64,000 nucleotides of DNA from Thermosynechococcus sp. NK55a (GTDB taxonomy: Bacteria > Cyanobacteriota > Cyanobacteriia > Thermosynechococcales > Thermosynechococcaceae), in assembly GCF_000505665.1 (NCBI RefSeq), contig NC_023033.1, positions 806,001 to 870,000 on the forward strand. Reading direction: 5' to 3'. The translations under genes were made by a program, and so were the position numbers. The notes below the pieces were generated by a model. It did not search any database, was not told the origin of the DNA, and was given only the letters and a program-made list of their open reading frames with translations. Of this stretch, positions 57,200 to 64,000 are shown in pieces. Numbering within the stretch: position 1 is the stretch's first letter; each line of letters opens with the position of its first letter.

Positions 57200-58801
57200 A
57201 TGGCAAAATCCCTAGCAACGGCCATTGTCGGTGCCGTTGGCGTTAACGTTTTCTTTTTGAATTCCGCAGTTTTCGCCCAGAGGCCAAATCCGCTGTCGGC
57301 AAGTGCCAGCATGGGGCAAGTCACCTCTGTCTCGCAGCTTTCTGATGTGCGCCCCACTGACTGGGCCTATCAAGCCCTAGCCTCCCTTGTGGAAAAATAT
57401 GGCTGTGTTGCCGGCTATCCCGATGGCACCTTTCGCGGCAGCCGCGCCCTGACGCGGTTTGAAATGGCGGCGGCATTGAATGCTTGCCTCGATGTGGTGA
57501 GCGATCGCTTTGCCAGTAAAGAAGATCTCGCTACACTGCAACGGCTCTCTCAGGAATTTGCTGCCGAATTAGCCACGCTTCGCGGGCGGGTAGATCAGCT
57601 TGAAGCGCGTACTGCCAACCTAGAAGCTCAGCAATTTTCCACAACTACCAAGTTATCCGTGGATGCCGTGATGGCCTTTCAAGCCGGTGGAAATACAGGC
57701 CAAGTAGTCGATCCCGTCACGGGGACTGGGTTCGCAGGGGGAAGCTACAACCCCACAGCGATCAGCCGTGTAGAACTGACCCTGAATACCAGTTTCCGCG
57801 GTGACGACTTGCTGACCACTACGCTGGAGGTGGGTAACAATGGCGTAGATACGTTTGGAGCAACGGGGATTGGTACCAACGGCCTCCTTGCCGGTGGTTC
57901 TGTAGATTATGGCGGTGTTGCAGCGGCTGCGAATCTATTTCGCCTTTTTTATACCTTCAAGCCCACGGCAGACCTGACAATCGGTATCGGCCCACAGTTT
58001 TACCCCAGCGATATTGTGGATACCAACAGCTACGCTAACAATTCATTCACGCATTTTAGTTCCAACTTTTTTATCAACAATCCTCTGATTGTTCCCTTTG
58101 CCGTAAATGATCCCGGAGGGGCAGGGGTGAGTATTGAATGGAACCCAGGAGGAGGGTTCTTTACCCTGCGCAGCGTCTATGTTGCCGCCACTGCCAACGC
58201 CCCCGGCGGTGTAGCCACAGGGGGGGGGCTGTTTGGGGATCCCTATCAGGGAACTGTGGAATTAGAGTTTGCGCGTGCCTTTGGGGCCAATGAACAAAAC
58301 AATTTTGCTGTTCGCCTGCAATACACCAACGCCTCGACCTTGAACATTTCCCAAAATGCAGCTGGGATCAATGCCGAACTCTCCCTGGGCAAGTTTGGCC
58401 TCTTTGGGCGCTATGCCTACTCCGATATGAAGCTCTATGGGGATGGGGCCACCATTAATGGTCTAGGGCCCTTTGCCGTCGATCCGGGTGCCCTAATCAT
58501 TCCTGCCGGTGGGCAAGTGAATACTACGGCGCACACATGGATGGTCGGCCTTGCTTACCGGGATTTGCTCACCGAGGGGTCACTATTGGCAGCGGCAGTG
58601 GGCCAGCCCTTTATTAATTCGCTGCCCTCAGCCCCGCAAGTTAATGATGCCACCCAAATGAACTATGAACTCTTTTTCCGCTATCCCCTGAGCGACCATA
58701 TTTCAATTACACCGGTGTTTATGGCGGTAACCAATGCCCACAATCGGTCTGACAGCAGTCCCCTTTTTCAGGGGCTGATCCGCACCACGTTTAGCTTCTA
58801 G
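57200..58801 (+). CDS. Iron-uptake porin (SLH + OprB-like outer membrane protein)
   Basis: 533 residues. Signal peptide (about 1-27, ending AVFAQ), an SLH domain (about 50-110: DVRPTDWAYQALASLVEKYG then AGYPDGTF), a coiled coil (about 115-145) that anchors to peptidoglycan-linked polymer, then an OprB-type beta-barrel ending in aromatic F at LIRTTFSF. In cyanobacteria this family includes iron-uptake porins; the Fur box supports that role here. Confidence 0.9.
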   Translation: MAKSLATAIVGAVGVNVFFLNSAVFAQRPNPLSASASMGQVTSVSQLSDVRPTDWAYQALASLVEKYGCVAGYPDGTFRGSRALTRFEMAAALNACLDVVSDRFASKEDLATLQRLSQEFAAELATLRGRVDQLEARTANLEAQQFSTTTKLSVDAVMAFQAGGNTGQVVDPVTGTGFAGGSYNPTAISRVELTLNTSFRGDDLLTTTLEVGNNGVDTFGATGIGTNGLLAGGSVDYGGVAAAANLFRLFYTFKPTADLTIGIGPQFYPSDIVDTNSYANNSFTHFSSNFFINNPLIVPFAVNDPGGAGVSIEWNPGGGFFTLRSVYVAATANAPGGVATGGGLFGDPYQGTVELEFARAFGANEQNNFAVRLQYTNASTLNISQNAAGINAELSLGKFGLFGRYAYSDMKLYGDGATINGLGPFAVDPGALIIPAGGQVNTTAHTWMVGLAYRDLLTEGSLLAAAVGQPFINSLPSAPQVNDATQMNYELFFRYPLSDHISITPVFMAVTNAHNRSDSSPLFQGLIRTTFSF

Positions 58802-58845
58802 GGAAAGACCTACAGTTGTTGTGAAATGGGCGGTAGGATAAAAAA

Positions 58846-59613
58846 ATGCACAATTATGGAACGCTTAAGTCTATGCTGCATCCGCGTTTGGCTGCTGCCT
58901 TTGAGCAGCGTTCGGCTCTCAAGATTATCAGTGGCCTGAATAACTTTGATCGCGATCGCGTGCGGGCGGTGGTGACCGCTGCCGATCAAGGGGGCGCCAC
59001 CTTTGTGGATATGGCTGCCGATCCTGAACTGGTGCGCCTTGCAAAGGAACTGACGACGCTGCCAGTCTGTGTGTCGGCGGTGGAACCGTTGCAACTCCTA
59101 CGGGCAGTGGCCGCTGGTGCCGATCTGGTGGAAATTGGCAACTATGATAGCTTCTATGCCCAAGGGCGAGTGTTCAGTGCTGAGGAAGTGCTGGCCTTGA
59201 CGCGCCAAACCCGTGAGCTGCTGCCCCAGACTATGCTGTCGGTGACCGTGCCCCATACGCTGTCCTTGGATCAACAAGTTGCCCTGGCTGAGGCCTTGGT
59301 GGCCGCTGGTGCCGATGTCATTCAAACGGAGGGGGGGACGAGTAGCCAGCCCCACCACGGCGGCACCTTGGGTCTCATTGAAAAAGCAGCTCCCACATTG
59401 GCAGCCGCCTATGAAATTTCCCGTGCCGTTTCGGTGCCGGTGCTGTGTGCTTCGGGGCTTTCGACGGTGACGATTCCGCTGGCGATCGCCGCTGGGGCTG
59501 CGGGGGTTGGGGTTGGTTCTGCCGTCAACCAACTCAACAGTGAAGTGGCCATGGTGGCCAGTGTGCGTGCCCTTGCCGAAGCCGTCAAAGGTGCCATTGC
59601 CGTCCACCGCTAA
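58846..59613 (+). CDS. ycf23: Ycf23/DUF561 TIM-barrel protein
   Basis: 255 residues. Family signature SALKIISGLNNFDRDRV near the N-terminus, QGGATFVDMAAD, SVTVPHTLSLDQQ and AGAAGVGVGSAVN. It is a conserved cyanobacterial/plastid protein of unknown function with a phosphate-binding TIM-barrel look. The ATG at 58846 is preceded by GGTAGGA; a second ATG at 58873 is also possible. Confidence 0.85.
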   Translation: MHNYGTLKSMLHPRLAAAFEQRSALKIISGLNNFDRDRVRAVVTAADQGGATFVDMAADPELVRLAKELTTLPVCVSAVEPLQLLRAVAAGADLVEIGNYDSFYAQGRVFSAEEVLALTRQTRELLPQTMLSVTVPHTLSLDQQVALAEALVAAGADVIQTEGGTSSQPHHGGTLGLIEKAAPTLAAAYEISRAVSVPVLCASGLSTVTIPLAIAAGAAGVGVGSAVNQLNSEVAMVASVRALAEAVKGAIAVHR

Positions 59614-59617
59614 CCCT

Positions 59618-60595
59618 GTGGTCAACCCCTCTCGATTGGCGCTGGCCTGTGCGAATCGCCTTTTTGAGACGGCGGACAATCGGGAGCGGTTCCTCCAGGC
59701 GCTAATGACCCCCCCAGCTTATCCTGCCACTGTGCTTTGGTGTGGGGAGCCGGCTGCTGCGCTCCCTTTTGTGGCCTTACCGCCGCTGCCGTGGCAGCCC
59801 CCCTGGGTGAGCCGCTTTGTTGCCGGTAGTCCAACGGGTCAACACCCTCTCCATGCAGCCGGTGCTTATTATTGCTTGGATACCTCCTCGGTGTTTGCGG
59901 CGGTTCCCCTGCTCACCCTGCCCCAGGAGCCGTCCTTGGTGATAGATGTGTGTGCGGCGCCTGGCGGCAAGAGTCTCTTTGCGTGGCGATCGCTGCGCCC
60001 TCGCTACCTCATCTGCAATGAGACCATTGGCAAGCGGGTGGGGATGCTCATTGGCAATCTCAAGCGCTGTCGCGTGCATCCCGTAGGGGTCACTGCTTGG
60101 GATAGTGAAGTGCTGGCTGCTGAGTTCCAAGGCACTGCCGATGTGGTGATTGTGGATGCCCCCTGCTCTGGCCAATCCCTGCTGGCCAAGGGGCAAAAAG
60201 CCGATGGGTGCTTTCATCCACTGACGATTCGCCACAACCAACGGCGACAAAAACGGATTCTAGCGGCGGCAAGCGCCATTGTGCGCCCGGGGGGATGGCT
60301 GCTCTATAGCACCTGCACCTTTAGCCAAGATGAAAACGAGGATGTGGCGGCTTGGCTCATGGCAAAGTTTCCGCAGTTGCTTCCTCAACCGGTGCCGGCG
60401 CTGGCGGCCTATCAATCCCATTTAGCAACATTTCCTTGCTATCGACTATGGCCCCACCAAGGGGAAGGGGCGGGTGCCTTTACAATTCTCTGGCAACATC
60501 AGGGCAAGGGAGAATCTCATCCCTTCCCGGCATTGGGGGAACGTGGCGCCTTTGGCGATCGCTGGCGCTGGCACTCCAGTTCCCAACCGGCATAG
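59618..60595 (+). CDS. RsmB/NOP2-family RNA (cytosine-5) methyltransferase
   Basis: 325 residues from a GTG 4 bases after ycf23; the frame is open upstream but inside ycf23. S-adenosylmethionine motif VIDVCAAPGGKSLFAW, catalytic VIVDAPCSGQSLL and LLYSTCTFSQDENE with the two cysteines typical of m5C methyltransferases. It lacks an N-terminal NusB domain, so it acts on rRNA or tRNA with a target I cannot name. The last 79 bases overlap the convergent FAD-protein gene. Confidence 0.88.
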   Translation: MVNPSRLALACANRLFETADNRERFLQALMTPPAYPATVLWCGEPAAALPFVALPPLPWQPPWVSRFVAGSPTGQHPLHAAGAYYCLDTSSVFAAVPLLTLPQEPSLVIDVCAAPGGKSLFAWRSLRPRYLICNETIGKRVGMLIGNLKRCRVHPVGVTAWDSEVLAAEFQGTADVVIVDAPCSGQSLLAKGQKADGCFHPLTIRHNQRRQKRILAAASAIVRPGGWLLYSTCTFSQDENEDVAAWLMAKFPQLLPQPVPALAAYQSHLATFPCYRLWPHQGEGAGAFTILWQHQGKGESHPFPALGERGAFGDRWRWHSSSQPA

Positions 60596-61626
60596 GTGAT
60601 GGCAGCAAAGGCATTTTGATCTAAGTACCGACTGAAAATGCGACTACTGGCGATCGCCGCCCGTCCCATTAATGTTGCTCCTAGAAGCTGCCCTTGGCGA
60701 TTGATCACCACTTGCCCTAAACTCTGACCCTCGGGAGTCAACTGCTGAATCTCCCAGCATTGAATGGGTTCCCTAAGGTACTGCTGCGCTTGCCGCACAT
60801 TCCAACCCACACGAGCAATGGGCACAGGTAAGGCAATCCACCACGGTTGACGGTAGTAGTCCAGGGTCATGGGCTTTCGCTGTAAAATCTGGCGGGCGAT
60901 CGCAAAGGCTTCAAAGAATGTCAGGGAGGGCAAATGGTATCCCCGCTGCCAACCGCCACAGGCGTAGACTTGGGGATGACTCGTGCGCCCTTGGGGATTG
61001 ATTCGCAACCACCCTTGCGCATCCCGCTGCAGGTGTTGCACATTCAAAGAGGTCGGATCAGGTGCTTTGCGCCTTCCCAGAAGTGGAACCCCCAAACCGA
61101 GACCACTTAGAGCAGCGTGCAGGCGATCGTTGAACCAGGCATCTTCCGTTGTTACAACCGGCAGCCCTTGTCCATTAGCATCAGAAGCTTTGCCAGACCA
61201 GTGGTGCCAACAGGCTCGCTCAATCCTGCTGAGGGCGTCCAGATCATGAAAATCCATTGCCGCCGGCGCATCAAGGAGCAAATAGCCTCGGGCATAGAGG
61301 CGATCGCCGCCCACCTGAAAATGACAGCGCGGCCGCCAAACAAATTCCCCCACCCCTGTGATCACATCTACCCCCACCAGTTCCAAGACCCTAGGGGCAT
61401 AGCGCCGCTGTCCGTGGCGGAGGTGGGCTTGAAAGTGCTGCCAATGCTGAGCATCTAAGCTTAGGGGCGGAAACTGCGATAACCACCAGCGTTGCCACTG
61501 CCACTGCCACTGCTCATCAGGAGGTGGGATCACCAAGCCAATCCGCCCCAAAGGGGCACAGCGATAGGCAAGATCCAGCGCAAGGGGACTGGCCGCAACA
61601 ATCAGCAAATCGTACTCAAAACGCAT
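60517..61626 (-). CDS. FAD-dependent oxidoreductase-like protein (dihydrolipoamide dehydrogenase/mercuric reductase fold)
   Basis: 369 residues. The N-terminus RFEYDLLIVAASPLALDLAY replaces the canonical GxGxxG with AASPLA. No redox CxxxxC pair is visible. The segment HPQVYACGGWQRGYHL matches the second FAD motif (usually VYAxGD), and the C-terminal half resembles the interface domain. It is probably a cyanobacterial relative of the pyridine-nucleotide disulfide reductases that has lost disulfide chemistry; substrate unknown. Confidence 0.65.
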   Translation of the reverse strand: MRFEYDLLIVAASPLALDLAYRCAPLGRIGLVIPPPDEQWQWQWQRWWLSQFPPLSLDAQHWQHFQAHLRHGQRRYAPRVLELVGVDVITGVGEFVWRPRCHFQVGGDRLYARGYLLLDAPAAMDFHDLDALSRIERACWHHWSGKASDANGQGLPVVTTEDAWFNDRLHAALSGLGLGVPLLGRRKAPDPTSLNVQHLQRDAQGWLRINPQGRTSHPQVYACGGWQRGYHLPSLTFFEAFAIARQILQRKPMTLDYYRQPWWIALPVPIARVGWNVRQAQQYLREPIQCWEIQQLTPEGQSLGQVVINRQGQLLGATLMGRAAIASSRIFSRYLDQNAFAAITYAGWELECQRQRSPKAPRSPNAGKG

Positions 61627-61649
61627 CGGAAATTAAGAGAAATTAAGAT

Positions 61650-62285
61650 AGAAACGACAACACTGGCAGCGCCCATCCGCACGTTTAACGTTCGTCCCCA
61701 CTGGCCACAACGTTTGGCACCCCTGTGGGAATTGGCCTACAACCTCTACTGGACGCGGCACGCAGCGGCAATCGCCCTCTTTCGCCGCCTCGACCCAGAA
61801 CTGTGGGAGCAACAACCACAGCCCGATTTTGGGATGCATTGCCCAGATCCCCACTGAGAACCGCTTTTGGGCATAGAGGGAGCGGGTAATCAACCAATTT
61901 CAAGAATATGCCCAGCCTGTGCAGACGTGGTACCAGCAAACCCGCACCAATGCGCCCCGGCGATTGTATTGCCTATTTTTCCCTTGAATTTAGCCCCACG
62001 GAGTGCCTGCCAATCTATTCGGGGGGCTTGGGATCACCTCAAATCCGCCAGCGACCTAGGACTCCCCTTGGTGGCGGTGGGGTTGCTCTATCAAAAAGGC
62101 TATTTTTATTGATTTTTATACCCTGGCCCTGAAGCTGATCACGACTTCCCAAGGCCAAGAACTCCGCATTCGCGTGGATTACTCCAATCGGGAAGTGCAA
62201 GCACCGATCTGGCAAATCTAAGTGGGGCAGCTTTCCTTCTATTCACTGGACACAAACTTGCTAGAAATGCTAAGAAACAGTCCCT
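61650..62285 (+). pseudogene. Decayed alpha-glucan (glycogen) phosphorylase
   Basis: Scattered fragments in different frames match the N-terminal third of a DUF3417-type alpha-glucan phosphorylase. They are: RTFNVRPHWPQRLAPLWELA with LYWTRHAAAIALFRRLDPEL (61674-61805); [18 protein letters not shown] (about 61887-61940); [20 protein letters not shown] (about 61971-62035); [20 protein letters not shown] (about 62033-62100); DFYTLALKLITTSQGQELRI and SFYSLDTNL. At least four frameshifts or stops and internal losses separate them, and the C-terminal two thirds are missing. This is true decay, unlike the one-base breaks elsewhere. Confidence 0.8.
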
Positions 62286-62324
62286 ACGATCAGCCGACAA
62301 GGCGATCTACAGCGAAAGTGGCAC

Positions 62325-62725
62325 ACCTACAGATGGCCGATCAAGGCCTCTTTCAAAAACTCTTTATGGCAGTAGGGGCGGCACAGTGGGAGGAAAACAG
62401 TGATCTGGCAGAGCGCGCGGATGCTTTTGTAGCACACTTTGGCCGCCTTCAAGATACCCTAGGGAGTAAGCTCTTGCCCGCTTCTCTGAGGGTCTTTGCC
62501 CAACCAGTGGCGACTTTCTTGGAAAACCTTGACGATGCTGAGCGGCTCGGCTTTCTGCCCGATGCAGGGGCTGGGTTTACAATCCAGTAACTGCACAGTC
62601 AAATGGTTCATGACTACATTCGAGATCCAGCCGTTTTAGTCCCTAGTTTGCAGGCCGCCCATGAGTTTGTTCCTGTCCTGATTGAAACGGCTGCTCGGTT
62701 TTGCTCAGGCATCAAACACGCATCA
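62325..62725 (+). pseudogene. Decayed HEPN/HepT-like gene
   Basis: The remnant ADQGLFQKLFMAVGAAQWEE through AERADAFVAHFGRLQDTLGS and DDAERLGFLPDAG, an in-frame TAA at 62588, then SQMVHDYIRDPAVLVPSL, carry the RxxxxH-type HEPN ending (here the arginine-asparagine part is damaged: expected RNxMVHDY reads HSQMVHDY). No nucleotidyltransferase (MntA) partner is next to it. It is fused in frame behind the phosphorylase remnant, so the junction is a deletion scar. Confidence 0.65.
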
Positions 62726-62752
62726 AACAAGCATCCCCTTTCTCAATGGCCT

Positions 62753-64000
62753 ATGCGATCGCCCCCGCCAAAAACGGTTGTTGATCTACCCACCGTCACC
62801 CTTACCCTCGAAAGTCAAGGGAAAACGCTGACCTATTCCCTGACCCAACCAGAGCATCGCTTGGGGCGCGATCACCAGTGGGCGGATTTGGTGGTGCCCG
62901 ATGATCCACTGTGGTCAGTGATTTCCGGCCGCCATGCCGTTTTTAAGCAACAGGGGGCAACCTACTACCTCTGGGATGGAGATGGCAATCAACGCCACAG
63001 CACCAATGGCACCTTCTACAACCGACGCCGCATCGGCATTGAAGAGGGCTTTGCCCTCGGGGAAACCCTACGCCTAGAAATTGGCCAAGACCCAAAAAAC
63101 AAAGTGCAATTGCTGGTCCAGATCCAGTTTGCGGGAACCGCCAGTCCACCACCCTTACCGCAGCAGCGCCGCCTTGTCCTCAAAACCCTCAAGGAATGGC
63201 CGCTGACTTTAGGGCGCCAAGCGAGCAACAGCTATCAGCATTGGCAACTGGATGCCCCCACGGTGTCCTTGCGCCACGCCAGCATTGATCGCACCAGTGC
63301 GGGTCTCTACGTTCTGAGGGATTTGGGCAGCAGCAACGGCACCTATGTCAACGCCAAACTCCTAAAAGGTCCCTACACGCTGCGCAACGGTGATCAGATT
63401 CGCATTGGGCCTTTTGTCCTTCTCTACCGCCATGAGACCTTAGAAATTACGGATCAGGGCAGTCATCTTCGCATTGATGCTTGGGGATTGGAACGACGGG
63501 TAAAAACACCAGCGGGCGATCGCTCCCTCTTACAAGGGGTTTCCTTTGTGGCGGAGCCGAGACAACTTGTGGGTATTGTCGGTGGCAGTGGTACGGGGAA
63601 ATCCACCCTCTTAAAAGTGTTGATGGGGCTAGATCCACCTCAGGAAGGACAGGTGCTGCTCAATGGTTTGAATTTGCATCGCCATCTTGGCACCTACCGC
63701 CACCAAATTGGTTATGTACCCCAAGATGATATTGTCCATGCCCGCCTCACAGTGGCCGAAGTCCTGAATTATGCGGCGCAACTGCGCTTACCGGCGGATA
63801 CCGATGCCCAAAACCGCAGGGCAGCAATTGAGCGAGTGCTTGAACAGGTGCAGTTAAGGGGTACGGAACATCAACTGGTGGCCAGCCTCAGTGGCGGTCA
63901 GCGCAAGCGGGTGAGTATTGCCGTTGAGCTATTGGCCAATCCCAAGCTCTTTTTCCTTGACGAACCCACCTCGGGTCTAGATCCCGGGCTAGACTTTTTG
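62753..64000 (+). CDS. Double-FHA ABC transporter ATPase (partial, runs off the right edge)
   Basis: At least 416 residues from the ATG at 62753 to the window end with no stop. Two FHA domains (about 20-120: LGRDHQWADLV, SGRHAVFK, STNGTFYNRRRI; about 140-230: LGRQASNSYQHWQ, RHASID, SSNGTYVNAKLL). An ABC ATPase follows: Walker A GIVGGSGTGKSTLLK, signature LSGGQRKRVSIAVEL, Walker B LFFLDEPTSGLDP. The SGGQRKRVS motif is typical of the ABCG/White family, so a C-terminal membrane domain probably follows outside the window. FHA domains suggest control by protein phosphorylation. Confidence 0.88.
   Translation, partial: MRSPPPKTVVDLPTVTLTLESQGKTLTYSLTQPEHRLGRDHQWADLVVPDDPLWSVISGRHAVFKQQGATYYLWDGDGNQRHSTNGTFYNRRRIGIEEGFALGETLRLEIGQDPKNKVQLLVQIQFAGTASPPPLPQQRRLVLKTLKEWPLTLGRQASNSYQHWQLDAPTVSLRHASIDRTSAGLYVLRDLGSSNGTYVNAKLLKGPYTLRNGDQIRIGPFVLLYRHETLEITDQGSHLRIDAWGLERRVKTPAGDRSLLQGVSFVAEPRQLVGIVGGSGTGKSTLLKVLMGLDPPQEGQVLLNGLNLHRHLGTYRHQIGYVPQDDIVHARLTVAEVLNYAAQLRLPADTDAQNRRAAIERVLEQVQLRGTEHQLVASLSGGQRKRVSIAVELLANPKLFFLDEPTSGLDPGLDFL

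Overview
This 64 kb window is chromosomal DNA of a cyanobacterium, most likely a thermophilic Thermosynechococcus strain. The evidence is: frequent GCGATCGC (HIP1) octamers; petH with a CpcD-like linker domain; the Rubisco-operon regulator rbcR; a PAM68 homologue; ycf23; and psb30 (ycf12), whose 46-residue product matches my memory of the T. elongatus/vulcanus photosystem II subunit. The genus is an inference, since no search could be run.

Layout. 1-6.7 kb (minus strand) is an exopolysaccharide operon: an EpsG-like polymerase, a glycosyltransferase, a UDP-sugar dehydrogenase, a UDP-glucuronate-type 4-epimerase, and a Wzc/BY-kinase-like chain-length protein cut by the window edge. 7.1-9.7 kb has a CHASE2 Ser/Thr kinase coupled to a FeoA-like gene. 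9.9-31.4 kb is mostly housekeeping: rbcR, rpsO, a PAM68 gene, a methanogen-output-domain protein beside a GGDEF protein, petH, menF, msrB with a hybrid-sensor-type histidine kinase, sepF-proC, dapA, RNase J, menE, rsfS, a P-type ATPase, thrC and a histidine phosphatase.

31.4-41.8 kb is a complete type I CRISPR-Cas locus of the MYXAN/DevTRS lineage (now grouped near I-B), all on the minus strand: a cas4-cas1 fusion, cas2, a 25-repeat array, cas6, cas3, cas8 (frameshifted), cas7 and cas5. The repeat's hairpin and its GTTGAGCAC end suggest that the array is transcribed with the cas genes and that its leader lies beside cas2.

42-61.6 kb holds membrane/RDD proteins, an adenosine deaminase-like gene, leuD, an FHA-membrane protein behind a textbook CRP-type site, a [2Fe-2S] ferredoxin, glmS, murE, a DinG-like helicase, larE, psb30, recJ, an iron-uptake porin behind a Fur box, ycf23, an RNA methyltransferase and an FAD oxidoreductase. 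61.6-62.75 kb is decayed DNA (alpha-glucan phosphorylase and a HEPN-type gene), followed by an FHA-ABC transporter cut by the right edge.

A recurring feature is that several genes are broken by single-base length changes in short homopolymers (EPS genes, PAM68 twice, cas8, the histidine kinase C-terminus, a membrane gene). Each closes into a family-length protein after a one-base correction. Sequencing or assembly error is therefore a leading explanation, and true decay or phase variation must be excluded separately. I see no tRNA, rRNA, complete transposon or intron in the window.
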